A stretch of DNA of 64,000 nt from Alphaproteobacteria bacterium (GTDB lineage Bacteria > Pseudomonadota > Alphaproteobacteria > Rhizobiales > JAJFHC01), in contig JAJFHD010000068.1 in NCBI GenBank assembly GCA_021775805.1, positions 1-64,000 of the forward strand, in the 5' to 3' direction. The position numbers and the translations under genes were made by a program. The notes beneath the pieces are model-generated. The model saw nothing but the letters and a program-made list of their open reading frames with translations. It was not told where the DNA came from and ran no database searches. Shown piece after piece: positions 20,422 through 29,311 of this stretch (position 1 is the stretch's first letter; every line of letters starts with the position of its first letter).

Positions 20422-21165
20422 TCAGATTGTCTGAACATCCGCAGTAAATTTGTAGCCTAAACCACGAACCGTTTTGAGGTAGTTCGGATTCTTAGGATTC
20501 GCCTCTATCTTCTTTCTGAGCCTGGCAATCTGGTTGTCGATACTGCGGTCGTTAGCGCTCCAGCCATGTCCCTTCAACAGGTCCATCAACTGATCCCGGG
20601 TCAGAACCCGATGCGGCCGCTTGACAAATGTTTCAAGAAGCTTGAATTCGGCGGTTGTGAGGTCGAGTGCATTGCCATCGGGGTCAAACATTTCCAGCCG
20701 GACGAAGTCGACACGCCATCTATCAAATTCGTAACGTTCGCTGGCAATGCTCGTTGCTGGCTCTTCATCCGCCGGCGACGAACTCAACTCGCTACGCCTG
20801 AGAACGGCCCGTACCCGCGCCAGGACCTCGCGCAGGTGGAACGGTTTTGAAATGTAGTCGTCGGCTCCCATCTCCAACCCGACGACCTGGTCGATCGTGT
20901 CTCCTTTGCCGGTCACCATTATGATCGGGATGGACCCGAGATTGCGAATTTCGCGTGCGATCATGAGGCCGTCATCCTTTCCCAGACCGAGATCCAGTGT
21001 CACCAGATCGATCTGTTCTTCAGACAGGCAGGCCATGACGCCGTCGCGGTTTTCGGCTTCGCTGATTTGATATCCCTCCGGTTCAAAGCAGCGCCGCAGG
21101 AGCAACCTGATCTTGGGATCGTCATCAACGACGAGAATGTGCGCGGAGTTTTTCGAACTGGTCAT
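20422..21165 (-). CDS. OmpR/PhoB-family response regulator
   Basis: This 247-residue protein is a two-domain transcription regulator. The receiver (about 8-122) has acidic DDD at 14-16, phospho-acceptor D58 in VTLDLGLG, the conserved T in MVTGKGD and the K in ISKPFHLRE. The C-terminal winged helix (about 150-242) has LTTAEFKLLETFVKRPHRVL and RSIDNQIARLRKKIE, ending in TVRGLGYKF. It lies tail to tail with the FixL-like kinase, which is the likely phosphate source directly or through the kinase's own receiver. It is divergent from the Crp/Fnr gene, and the 184-bp gap between them should hold both promoters. Its targets cannot be read from the sequence. Confidence 0.93.
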   Translation of the reverse strand: MTSSKNSAHILVVDDDPKIRLLLRRCFEPEGYQISEAENRDGVMACLSEEQIDLVTLDLGLGKDDGLMIAREIRNLGSIPIIMVTGKGDTIDQVVGLEMGADDYISKPFHLREVLARVRAVLRRSELSSSPADEEPATSIASERYEFDRWRVDFVRLEMFDPDGNALDLTTAEFKLLETFVKRPHRVLTRDQLMDLLKGHGWSANDRSIDNQIARLRKKIEANPKNPNYLKTVRGLGYKFTADVQTI

Positions 21166-21349
21166 TTCTTCAACGCCGTTTCTGCGGTTTGGTCCATTGA
21201 GCTGTGATCGATCTAGGCATGTTCGGCTTGTGTCAAATGCGGCGATACAATTCGATACAAACGGTTACCTGGCGAACAACATGAGAATACAACGCGTCTC
21301 TAATCTCTTGTTCATCGAAACGGCAATACGGCCCAAGGGAGATGACAAC

Positions 21350-22042
21350 ATGAGCATTCAGACAGCCATTGCAAACCCTACCACATTTCATGCAGGCAGT
21401 ATTGACTGGATGGAAGTGCCCGCGAACGGACAGTGCGTCTTCACATTGGCAGCCAAAGAGGCGTTGTTTCATGATGGTGACGATGCCGACTTTGTTTACG
21501 AAGTGATTGACGGTCTTATCGCGGCTCACAGTCTTCTTTGCGACGGACGCCGCCAGATCATGGGGTTTTATCATCCCGGCGACATTATCGGCATGAGCCA
21601 TGACGGCAAGCATCACACAAGTTGCAGTGCGGTTGGCAGAACCCGTGTTCGCAGCATACCGCGCAGCATGCTGTTGCGCGCGGCGAAGGATCGCCCCGAG
21701 TTGTCCGAAAAACTATTGAACTGCATGACAAATCAGCTCTATGGCATGCAGAACCACTTTGTCGTCCTGGGCCGAAAGTGCGCACAGGAGAAGCTCGCTT
21801 CCTTCATCCTGACCCTTGCCCGGCGCTATGCAGCGGAAGATGCGGAATCCGTTACGTTTCGGTTGCAGATGACGCGCATGGACATCGCCGATTATCTGGG
21901 CATGACAATCGAGACCGTCAGCCGAACTCTGACAAAGCTCAGATTGAGCGGTGTCGTTGAAATGCTTGACACGCTGACTGTCCATGTCCCCGACATGTTC
22001 GAACTTGGACAGGTGGCCGAACATGATGACGAGGGTTGGTAG
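21350..22042 (+). CDS. Crp/Fnr-family regulator (Fnr/FixK/Dnr-type recognition helix)
   Basis: This 230-residue protein has a cyclic-nucleotide-binding-like fold (about 20-140, with GFYHPGDIIGM) and a Crp-type helix-turn-helix. The recognition helix TIETVSRTLTKLRL keeps the E-xx-SR pattern that in Fnr proteins contacts TTGAT half-sites. The N-terminus has no clustered cysteines for an Fe-S cluster, so it looks more like FixK or Dnr than true Fnr. ATG 21350 is chosen because AAGGGAG precedes it at good spacing and the domain begins just after. It sits directly upstream of the acidic protein and arc operon, and its predicted sites occur before arc, spy and phaC, so it is the natural candidate regulator of this island. 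Confidence 0.92.
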   Translation: MSIQTAIANPTTFHAGSIDWMEVPANGQCVFTLAAKEALFHDGDDADFVYEVIDGLIAAHSLLCDGRRQIMGFYHPGDIIGMSHDGKHHTSCSAVGRTRVRSIPRSMLLRAAKDRPELSEKLLNCMTNQLYGMQNHFVVLGRKCAQEKLASFILTLARRYAAEDAESVTFRLQMTRMDIADYLGMTIETVSRTLTKLRLSGVVEMLDTLTVHVPDMFELGQVAEHDDEGW

Positions 22043-22071
22043 ACACCGGTCTGGTCAGTTGGTGCAGCAAA

Positions 22072-22602
22072 ATGCCGAACACCGGCAATGCAAAACAAAC
22101 GTTGGATGACTATCAAAAACAAAGGGTGGTCATAGGCGTCTTGCATCCAGACAGAGACCTGTGCGGGTGTATTGCAAGGTTGGCCGACAAGTTTCCGGCC
22201 ACTTCGAAGTTAAGTGTATTGATGCCCTCGGACGCCACGGCGAAACTGTTTGAAGGTGCATTGGCAAAACCGGGGGCAAACTGGGCCCGCAATCGGCTAC
22301 GTATTCTCACCCTGGACGAGGATGACGAGGATGACGAGGATGACATAGATCCCGACAACCCGTCGGGCAACAATGACATCGATGAGAGCGGTGGGCTGAC
22401 CCGAGACCTGATTTGCGGTTTCGAGACATGGCTCGATGACAGTTCATCGCAGCAGTTGAAACAAAGTCTCGAAAATGGCGAGTTACTTCTGTTCGCCCAG
22501 ATCAACAATGCGGTGCAAGAGTCTCAGGCGTACACGGTTTTGAGCAAATACAATGTCGGCCGAATTCAACTGCACGACATGCCGCGATTTGCAGGTCCGT
22601 AA
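22072..22602 (+). CDS. Hypothetical protein with acidic repeat tract
   Basis: I do not recognise this 176-residue protein. It has an N-terminal alpha/beta-looking segment (RVVIGVLHPDRDLCG, LSVLMPSDATAKLFEGAL), then a tract LDEDDEDDEDDID encoded by tandem 9-base GAGGATGAC units, and a C-terminal part with ELLLFAQINNAVQESQAYTV and ending RIQLHDMPRF. No signal peptide or membrane segment is seen. The start could be TTG 22036, which overlaps the end of the Crp/Fnr gene, or ATG 22072. The closeness to the Crp/Fnr gene suggests co-transcription and a role in the same stress response. The next gene is the arc antiporter, which has its own Fnr-like site. Confidence 0.7.
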   Translation: MPNTGNAKQTLDDYQKQRVVIGVLHPDRDLCGCIARLADKFPATSKLSVLMPSDATAKLFEGALAKPGANWARNRLRILTLDEDDEDDEDDIDPDNPSGNNDIDESGGLTRDLICGFETWLDDSSSQQLKQSLENGELLLFAQINNAVQESQAYTVLSKYNVGRIQLHDMPRFAGP

Positions 22603-22622
22603 CTCAGCTTCTTTCCAAACAC

Positions 22623-22636
22623 TTGACCGGCGTCAA
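22623..22636. promoter_or_regulatory. Fnr/FixK-type box upstream of the arc operon
   Basis: The sequence TTGAC-CGGC-GTCAA is a perfect palindrome with the 4-base spacer of Fnr-family sites (consensus TTGAT-N4-ATCAA). Its centre lies about 77 bases before the antiporter start, which would place a promoter start some 40 bases downstream of the site. The Crp/Fnr protein encoded 600 bases upstream has the matching recognition helix. Confidence 0.7.
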
Positions 22637-22706
22637 GGCTCCGTATCCGGAATTTGCGCACTTTGTCATCCAGGCTCCCAAGCAACTTCGTTCAGAGGAA
22701 TGAAAG

Positions 22707-24182
22707 ATGACAACGTCACCGCGCACAACACAACAGAGTGAGCCTGTTCAAGCGGGCTTGCCGGATCAGGTCGTTAGCCGATTTCCAACCGCCTACTCCA
22801 TTCTTTTTGTCCTGATCGTCATTATGGCGGCGCTGACCTGGATTGTGCCCGCTGGCCAATATGACCGGGCGGCCAATGAAGCCCTGGGGCGGGAGGTCGC
22901 CGTGCCGGGCACCTACAAAATCGTGGAAAGTACGCCTCAATCCATCATCGACATATTTCTGGCGCCCATAAACGGGTTCTACAGTCAGGCCGCAGGAACC
23001 GCCAACGCGATTGATGTCTCCCTGTTTGTACTCATCATTGGCGGATTTCTTGGGGTCGTGAACAACACCGGCGCCATCAACTCCGGCATCACGCGCGCAA
23101 TGAATGCAATGCGTGGGCGTGAGAAATGGATGATCCCGATCATGATGGCACTGTTCGCGGCCGGCGGGACCACCTACGGTATGGCGGAGGAGACACTTGC
23201 GTTCTACATCCTGATCATTCCTGTGATGATAGCCGCTGGATATGATGCCATGACCGGGGTTGCCATCATTCTGGTGGGTGCCGGGATCGGCGTGCTCGGG
23301 TCAACGATCAACCCGTTCGCCACCACGATCGCATCGAATGCGGCAGGCATCGCTTTCACCACCGGCATGGTCTTGCGTTTCGCTATCCTCGTGGTTGGCT
23401 GGCTTGTCTGCGTCGCGTATGTCATGTGGTACGCCGAACGCGTGCGTGCCAAACCCGAACTGTCGATCGTCGCCCACATGAGGGAGGCCAATGAAGGCCA
23501 CTTCAAGCTGAAGGCAAGTGGCGATGGTGACGACTTTACGCTCCAGCACAAGATCATCCTGATCCTCTTCGCCTTGACCTTCGGCGTCATGGTCTGGGGG
23601 GTCTCTTCACAATCATGGTGGATGGCAGAGATGTCGGCCTTGTTTCTGGCCGCTGCTATTGTCATCGGCATCGTTGGATGGCTCGGCGAGAAACCGTTTA
23701 CCGAGGCCTTCATCGATGGAGCACGAGACCTGCTCGGTGTTGCCCTCATTATCGGTCTGGCACGCGGCATCGTCGTGATCATGGATGCAGGCAAGATCAC
23801 GGATATGATCCTGCAATGGGGCGAACAGGCCGTCACGGGTCTTTCCACGGTAGCGTTTATCAGTGGGGTGTTCGGCATCGAAGTGTTGATGTCGTTCCTT
23901 GTGCCATCGACGTCCGGTCTGGCTGTTCTCAGCATGCCAATCCTGGCACCTCTCGCCGACTTCGCCGGCGTAGGGCGCGATCTTGTGGTCACCGCTTATC
24001 AGTCGGCGTCCGGTCTTGTGAACCTGATTACGCCCACATCCGCCGTCGTCGTCGGTGCATTGGCAATCGGTCGAATTGCCTATGACAAATGGCTCAGATT
24101 TGTCTGGCCTCTTCTGGTTATCCTGACAGTTCTGGTTATGGCAGCCTTGAGTGTAACGGCATTGCAGGCGGGTGTGGCATGA
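22707..24182 (+). CDS. YfcC/DcuC-superfamily antiporter of the arginine deiminase operon
   Basis: This 491-residue integral membrane protein has about 11-12 hydrophobic segments, starting with [20 protein letters not shown]. It belongs to the YfcC-like group of the DcuC/AbgT-related carriers ([55 protein letters not shown]). In arginine deiminase operons such carriers are thought to exchange arginine for ornithine in place of the APC-type ArcD. This function is inferred from position: it is the first gene of the operon, and its stop overlaps the arcA start by four bases (ATGA), which implies translational coupling. GAGGA precedes the ATG. Confidence 0.85.
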   Translation: MTTSPRTTQQSEPVQAGLPDQVVSRFPTAYSILFVLIVIMAALTWIVPAGQYDRAANEALGREVAVPGTYKIVESTPQSIIDIFLAPINGFYSQAAGTANAIDVSLFVLIIGGFLGVVNNTGAINSGITRAMNAMRGREKWMIPIMMALFAAGGTTYGMAEETLAFYILIIPVMIAAGYDAMTGVAIILVGAGIGVLGSTINPFATTIASNAAGIAFTTGMVLRFAILVVGWLVCVAYVMWYAERVRAKPELSIVAHMREANEGHFKLKASGDGDDFTLQHKIILILFALTFGVMVWGVSSQSWWMAEMSALFLAAAIVIGIVGWLGEKPFTEAFIDGARDLLGVALIIGLARGIVVIMDAGKITDMILQWGEQAVTGLSTVAFISGVFGIEVLMSFLVPSTSGLAVLSMPILAPLADFAGVGRDLVVTAYQSASGLVNLITPTSAVVVGALAIGRIAYDKWLRFVWPLLVILTVLVMAALSVTALQAGVA

Positions 24183-25405
24183 CCCCGCAATTGGGCGTTC
24201 ACTCCGAAGCGGGAAAGTTGCGCACCGTGCTGGTTTGCAGGCCAGGACTTGCCCATGAACGGCTTACACCGGGCAATTGCGAAGACCTTCTGTTCGATGA
24301 CGTTTTCTGGGTGCAGCAGGCAAAGGCCGACCATCATGATTTCTGCGCCAAGATGTCGGATCGCGATATCGAAGTTCTTGAGCTGCATGACCTGCTCGAA
24401 GAAACAGTGGAAGTAACATCCGCGCGAAAATGGCTGCTCGACAGAAGACTGACGGAAAACCATGTCGGTGTCGGCATGGCGTGCGAACTTCGCGGCTGGA
24501 TGGATGAATTGCCGGCAAAGGATTTTGCGGCCTTCCTGATCGGCGGTGTCGCGGTACATGACCTGCCCTTTGCGCCAAAAGGCATGTTCGGCCCTTATCT
24601 GGGATCGAACGGCTTCGTATTGCCACCATTGCCCAACACGATCTTTACGCGGGACACGAGTTGTTGGATCTATGGCGGCGTCACGCTCAATCCGATGCAC
24701 TGGCCGGCGCGCCGCCAGGAAACGTTGCTCATGGCGGCGGTATACAAGTTTCATCCGCGTTTCTCAGACGCCGACCTGACGGTCTGGTGGGGCGACGGGG
24801 AGAGCGATCATGGACCTGCCACACTCGAAGGTGGCGACGTCATGCCGATTGGCGACGGCACCGTGCTGATCGGCATGGGTGAGCGCACAACGCCGCAGGC
24901 CGTGGGACAGGTGGCGCGCAAACTGTTCAACGCGGGTGCGGCCGAGCGTGTTATCGCCTGCCAGATGCCACGCTCGCGGGCGGCCATGCATCTGGACACG
25001 GTCTTCTCATTCTGCGATCGCGATCTGGTTACCAGCTTCGTCGAGGTTGCCGATCAGGTCGTCTGTTACAGCCTGCGGCCTGGCAGCAGGGAAGGTGAGC
25101 TTGACTGTCGCCAGGAACTCAAATCACTGTTCGAAGTCACGGCAGAAGCGCTGGGTCTGAAAAAACTTGGCGTCGTGCCTACAGCAGGGGACACCTATGA
25201 GCAAGCGCGCGAGCAATGGGATGACGGCAACAATGTCATAGCCCTGGAACCGGGTGTCGTCGTTGCCTATGACCGAAATGTCTTCACCAATACACAGCTG
25301 CGGAAAGCAGGTGTGGAAGTCATCACCATACGGGGAAGCGAACTCGGCCGCGGCCGCGGTGGCGGTCATTGCATGACTTGTCCGATTGCCCGTGATCCGC
25401 TCTGA
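24179..25405 (+). CDS. arcA: Arginine deiminase
   Basis: This 408-residue enzyme converts arginine to citrulline and ammonia, the first step of fermentative arginine breakdown. The family motifs are complete: [22 protein letters not shown] and the C-terminal [15 protein letters not shown], where C398 is the catalytic cysteine equivalent to C406 of the Pseudomonas enzyme. ATG 24179 overlaps the antiporter stop. The reading frame is open further upstream to 24089, but protein homology begins only at [19 protein letters not shown]. arcB follows after 18 bases. Confidence 0.97.
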   Translation: MTPQLGVHSEAGKLRTVLVCRPGLAHERLTPGNCEDLLFDDVFWVQQAKADHHDFCAKMSDRDIEVLELHDLLEETVEVTSARKWLLDRRLTENHVGVGMACELRGWMDELPAKDFAAFLIGGVAVHDLPFAPKGMFGPYLGSNGFVLPPLPNTIFTRDTSCWIYGGVTLNPMHWPARRQETLLMAAVYKFHPRFSDADLTVWWGDGESDHGPATLEGGDVMPIGDGTVLIGMGERTTPQAVGQVARKLFNAGAAERVIACQMPRSRAAMHLDTVFSFCDRDLVTSFVEVADQVVCYSLRPGSREGELDCRQELKSLFEVTAEALGLKKLGVVPTAGDTYEQAREQWDDGNNVIALEPGVVVAYDRNVFTNTQLRKAGVEVITIRGSELGRGRGGGHCMTCPIARDPL

Positions 25406-25423
25406 ATCACAAAGGAATACGCA

Positions 25424-26425
25424 ATGTTGTCCAATCTGAAAAACCGCAGTTTCCTGACCCTGCGTGATTTTACGACCGAAGAAATCGAGGGCCTTCTGGC
25501 GCTTGCAGACGACCTGAAGGTAGCCAAACGTTCTGGCGCGGAACAGCAAAGACTCCAGGGCAAGGAAATTGCGCTGATCTTCGAAAAGAACTCGACGCGC
25601 ACCCGGGTGGGCTTCGAAGTCGCGGCCTACGATCAGGGAGCTCATGTGACTTTTCTTGGACCATCCGGCACCCAGATCGGACAAAAGGAAACCATGAAGG
25701 ATACGGCCCGCGTATTGGGACGCGTTTATGATGGCATCGAGTATCGCGGTTTCGCGCAAAAGACAGCGGAAGACCTGGCGCAATATGCCGGCGTCCCGGT
25801 TTACAATGGTCTCACCGACGAGTTTCACCCGACACAGGTGCTGGCGGATCTCCTGACCATGAGAGAGCATGCGGACAAACCATTTGCCGAAATGTCATTT
25901 TGTTTTATCGGGGACGCCGGCAACAACATGGGCGACAGCCTGCTGATCGGTGGTGCGAAGATGGGTATGGATGTTCGGTTGTGCGCCCCACGCGCCTATT
26001 GGCCGGACCAAAACATCATCGACGAAGCAGAAGCAATCGCGAACGATTCCGGTGGCCGTACCTTGGTGACGGAAGATATCACAGCCGCTGTCGAGGGGTG
26101 CGATTTCATCTATACGGATGTCTGGCTTTCAATGGGTGAAGCTGCCGAAAATTGGGCCGAGCGTATCGATCTTCTCAAACCGTATCAGGTCACCGGCGAC
26201 CTCATGAAGACCACGGGGAATCCGGAAACAAAGTTCATGCACTGTCTGCCGGCGTTTCATAACGCAGAAACCAAGGTCGGCCGCGAGATTCAGGAAAAAT
26301 TTGGACTTGATGCCATGGAAGTGACCGACGAAGTGTTTGAATCGCCGGCTTCCATCGTGTTCGATCAGGCGGAAAACCGCATGCATACGATCAAAGCGGT
26401 GCTCGTCGCCACGATCGGAGATTAG
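25424..26425 (+). CDS. arcB: Ornithine carbamoyltransferase (catabolic type by context)
   Basis: This 333-residue transcarbamylase in this operon would run backwards, splitting citrulline with phosphate into ornithine and carbamoyl phosphate. The carbamoyl-phosphate motif STRTR is at 57-61, [11 protein letters not shown] and HCLPAFHN follow, and [18 protein letters not shown] is the usual C-terminal signature. At 333 residues it has the length of the ArcB group. An AAAGGA site precedes the ATG. arcC starts four bases after its stop. Confidence 0.96.
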   Translation: MLSNLKNRSFLTLRDFTTEEIEGLLALADDLKVAKRSGAEQQRLQGKEIALIFEKNSTRTRVGFEVAAYDQGAHVTFLGPSGTQIGQKETMKDTARVLGRVYDGIEYRGFAQKTAEDLAQYAGVPVYNGLTDEFHPTQVLADLLTMREHADKPFAEMSFCFIGDAGNNMGDSLLIGGAKMGMDVRLCAPRAYWPDQNIIDEAEAIANDSGGRTLVTEDITAAVEGCDFIYTDVWLSMGEAAENWAERIDLLKPYQVTGDLMKTTGNPETKFMHCLPAFHNAETKVGREIQEKFGLDAMEVTDEVFESPASIVFDQAENRMHTIKAVLVATIGD

Positions 26426-26429
26426 TCTG

Positions 26430-27368
26430 GTGCGGGTAGTTGTAGCACTAGGCGGCAACGCGCTCCTCAAGCGTGGTGAACCTATGACAGCGGACCGTCA
26501 GCGTGCGAACACAAAACAAGCAGCAGGCGCCATTGGGGAGCTTATTGTGGCTGGGCATGAGGTGGTCGTGACCCACGGCAACGGGCCGCAGGTCGGATTG
26601 CTGGCCCTTCAATCTGCCGCCTATGACGCCGCGAGCGCCTATCCGCTTGACGTGCTGGGTGCTGAAACCGAAGGCATGATCGGCTACATCATTGAACAGG
26701 AACTGGAGAATGTGCTTGAGCCTGACGCCAAAGTCGTGACGCTTCTCACCCAGATTGAAGTCGACGCGAGAGACCCCGCGTTCGAGACTCCGACTAAACC
26801 TATCGGGCCCGTCTATGACAAATCGGACGCTGAAAATTTGGCACAGACGCGCGGCTGGAGTGTCAAGGCAGACGGCGTCCATTTCCGCCGTGTCGTACCG
26901 TCCCCCGAGCCGCAACGGATTCCCGATGTCGATGTGATCACGCTGTTGCTCGAAAACAGGGTAACGGTCGTCTGTGCCGGCGGCGGCGGCATTCCGGTTG
27001 TGCGCCAAAAGGACGGGTCGTTGATTGGTGTTGAGGCGGTGATCGACAAGGATGCGGCAAGCGCCCTGTTGGCAGAACAGATCGGTGCGGACGCGCTGCT
27101 GCTTCTGACCGATGTGGACGCGGTCTATCTCCATTGGGGCCAACCCGAACAAATGGCAATCTCCAGGGCCACGCCCGGCGATCTCGAAAAAATTGAATTT
27201 GCTGGCGGCTCCATGGCACCCAAAGTGGCTGCCGCCTGTCGATTTGTCAGCCGCACGGGCGGCCGTACCGGTATCGGGCGCCTTGACGACGCGCTCGACA
27301 TTCTGATGGGGCGCACGGGCACATTGGTGTCAAATCATAAACAACTCAATCGACAAAAGCTGAACTGA
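26430..27368 (+). CDS. arcC: Carbamate kinase
   Basis: This 312-residue enzyme transfers phosphate from carbamoyl phosphate to ADP and gives the ATP yield of the pathway. It begins VVVALGGNALLKRGEPM and carries THGNGPQVGLLALQ, VCAGGGGIPV, IDKDAASALLA and GSMAPKVAAACRFV, all standard for the amino-acid-kinase fold. The GTG start at 26430 is chosen because homology begins there and it lies four bases after the arcB stop. The longer frame from 26337 overlaps arcB and has no family support. Downstream is an IS remnant, so the operon probably ends here, with no clear terminator. Confidence 0.96.
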   Translation: MRVVVALGGNALLKRGEPMTADRQRANTKQAAGAIGELIVAGHEVVVTHGNGPQVGLLALQSAAYDAASAYPLDVLGAETEGMIGYIIEQELENVLEPDAKVVTLLTQIEVDARDPAFETPTKPIGPVYDKSDAENLAQTRGWSVKADGVHFRRVVPSPEPQRIPDVDVITLLLENRVTVVCAGGGGIPVVRQKDGSLIGVEAVIDKDAASALLAEQIGADALLLLTDVDAVYLHWGQPEQMAISRATPGDLEKIEFAGGSMAPKVAAACRFVSRTGGRTGIGRLDDALDILMGRTGTLVSNHKQLNRQKLN

Positions 27369-27589
27369 GTATTCTAATACGTGCCGTGTACAATTGACCT
27401 CATCCTGGTCGGCTCGCCAGGCATTCCCGTTCCGGAACGGCCCCGGATCACCCACTCCAACGATCGCTCATCAAGAACACACAGGGGAATGTGTGACGTC
27501 AGCACCCATGGGACAGATAGCAGGATTGCACTTGGGAGGACTTTTGGCTCATCGTAACCACCAAGGAATGAAGATTAGGCACAAGTCCG

Positions 27590-27942
27590 GGCCGCCGGGC
27601 ACAAGTCCAGACAAGGCCATCAAACATATTCGCCGGGCGGCGCGCCGGCAGTTTCGGCGGCAGACAAGATCCGCATTGTTCTGGATGGTTTGCGCGGCGA
27701 AGAGACCATCGCAGAGTTTTGCCGGCGCGAAGGCATCGCTCAGAGCCTCTATTACAAATGGTCGAAAGGAGTTCCTGGAGGCCGGCAATACGGCTCGCGG
27801 GGCCACGACCGATGAGGTCAAGAATCGGCGCCGTGAAGCCCATGAACTGAAGGAGTTTGTGGCCGAGCAGGCGCTTGAGTTGTCTGCGAGTGGACTAACC
27901 GGATTCCGCCGCCGTCAATTTGCCCGGCGGCGGAGTCCATGA
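27590..27942 (+). pseudogene. IS3-family OrfA remnant with frameshifts
   Basis: Two frames together give RQF, AADKIRIVLDGLRGEETIAE, then FCRREGIAQSLYYKWSK, then after a one-base shift KEFLEAGNTARGATTDEVKN, RRREAHELKEFVAEQALEL. This is the HTH and coiled-coil part of a common IS3-type OrfA. Besides the shift near 27765, about six residues of the usual GKxRLAGDTAR segment are deleted, and the end is unrelated. There is no orfB. The fragment separates the arc operon from the spy gene. Confidence 0.75.
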
Positions 27943-27972
27943 TCGGATTAGGCAATGGCCGGGCCCGGGAGT

Positions 27973-28548
27973 TCACTGGCCAAACATCATGCCACGGCCC
28001 ATGCCGCGTCCCATGCCCATACCCATCATCGGGAGAACGATTTCGTCGGCCGCCTTTTTCTGGTCGCTGTCAAGAACGGCATAAAGTTTGCCGACAGCAC
28101 CTTTCACGCTTTTGACTTGTTCCAGACGCGCTTCGAGATGTGTCTGCTGGAACGCGAGGCGATCGGGGAGAGGTTGTTTGAAGAACGTGCCGTCGCGCAT
28201 CTGTTCCATCATTCCCCGCCTCATGTCCTTATGGGCTTCGCCGGTCGCGCGGATGACGCCGGCGACTTCATCCCACACGGACTTTTGTGCGTCCGTGATC
28301 TTGAGTTCGGCTTTCAGGAATGCCAGGCGTCCATCAATTCTGGCTGAGGCCGCACACGGCCTTTTCGAATCTTCGGGACACCAGCCGCCGCCCATCATAT
28401 GCCCTCTGCCCCAGTCACCCATCATGCGCCCCATGCCCCAACCATGCCACCAGCCGCCTTCGCGCTCGTCGCTTGCCATGGCGGGACCACTCAGTGAGAT
28501 CAACAGAGCGCTTGTCGCAATCGCCTTGCAAAACTTTGAACCTGACAT
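27973..28548 (-). CDS. Spy/CpxP-like periplasmic protein (LTXXQ family)
   Basis: This 191-residue exported protein has signal peptide MSGSKFCKAIATSALLISLSG with likely cleavage after AMA. A Gly/Trp/Met/His-rich segment (WWHGWGMGRMMGDWGRG) follows, and then a helical core with LKAELKITDAQKSVWDEVAG and DSDQKKAADEI, the positions of the paired LTxxQ-like motifs of Spy and CpxP. The C-terminus MGMGMGRGMGRGMM is again methionine-rich. The family includes periplasmic chaperones and metal or envelope stress sensors, and the Met/His-rich ends hint at copper or a related metal, which is inference. AGGAGAG precedes the ATG, and an Fnr-type site lies 94 bases upstream. Confidence 0.82.
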   Translation of the reverse strand: MSGSKFCKAIATSALLISLSGPAMASDEREGGWWHGWGMGRMMGDWGRGHMMGGGWCPEDSKRPCAASARIDGRLAFLKAELKITDAQKSVWDEVAGVIRATGEAHKDMRRGMMEQMRDGTFFKQPLPDRLAFQQTHLEARLEQVKSVKGAVGKLYAVLDSDQKKAADEIVLPMMGMGMGRGMGRGMMFGQ

Positions 28549-28635
28549 CTGAAACTCTCCTGTTTTCCAAACTTTCTGGCCCTAGAGGACGCCAGCTGCT
28601 TGTGTTAACATTCGGAGGTTTTTTGGCGCGGTGCC

Positions 28636-28649
28636 TTGATGCCGGTCAA
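28636..28649. promoter_or_regulatory. Fnr/FixK-type box upstream of the spy-like gene
   Basis: TTGAT-GCCG-GTCAA matches the Fnr consensus TTGAT-N4-ATCAA at nine of ten defined positions. It lies 94 bases (centre) upstream of the leftward spy-like gene and downstream of the host-attachment gene, so it most likely serves the former. Confidence 0.65.
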
Positions 28650-28698
28650 TTGTCACCGCGACTCAATTCTGAGTTTGTCGTTGTGCTGCCAAACATGA

Positions 28699-29148
28699 CT
28701 ACAATGCAACGACATCACTGAGATGTTTGATCAGTTCGTCGTTCTCGAGATGGGTAAGATCCTTGGCAACTTCAGCGGTAATCGTCTGCTGAATCTCGTC
28801 GGGAATGAAGGCACGCAGTTCGCCCATCACCTTCGGTGAGGCAACAACGATCAACCGGTCAAATTCACCGGCGTTGTATTTGGCGGCGATCGCGTCGACG
28901 ACCTCCCTAAGGAATTGTTGTCGATGAAGATCCTCCGGGTGGTGTTTTGACTCAAGAGCATGGCGCCCCGGACCGGCCGAATCGGAGACCCGTCCCTGGC
29001 GGTCTCCAGTCAGGTCTTTCGCAGACACGGCCTCAGTGCCGAATGCCAAACCTTTCAGCGCTTTGATCCCATGACCGGGGCCGTCATTTAGAACAAGGCG
29101 TGCCCGTGTTCCGTTTGCGATCAAAATCCAGGTTCGTATGGGTTTCAC
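28699..29148 (-). CDS. Host-attachment / baeRF-type protein
   Basis: This 149-residue protein resembles the family annotated as host attachment protein and reclassified with the bacterial release-factor-like (baeRF) group. It begins TWILIANGTRARLVLNDGPG and has KHHPEDLHRQQFLREVVDAI, FDRLIVVASPKVMGELRAF and a C-terminal TAEVAKDLTHLENDELIKHL. The old name comes from Agrobacterium literature; a role on stalled or hibernating ribosomes is a proposal for the wider family. The GTG at 29148 is used because GGGAG precedes it and the domain begins at once; the upstream part of the frame has no family support. It follows ftsH by 163 bases on the same strand. Confidence 0.8.
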   Translation of the reverse strand: MKPIRTWILIANGTRARLVLNDGPGHGIKALKGLAFGTEAVSAKDLTGDRQGRVSDSAGPGRHALESKHHPEDLHRQQFLREVVDAIAAKYNAGEFDRLIVVASPKVMGELRAFIPDEIQQTITAEVAKDLTHLENDELIKHLSDVVAL

Positions 29149-29311
29149 GAGAGGGCTCCCTTGGGGGCTGACAACAGTTCGCGCGTCGGTTTGACAGGGA
29201 AATTCAAACACGAGCTCTTGAGGGGCACATTGCGCAAAATCAATTGATTGGCGGATTTTCCAGTGCGAGCGCCCACCGAAACGGAGAACGGAAAACAACT
29301 GGTGGTTTACA

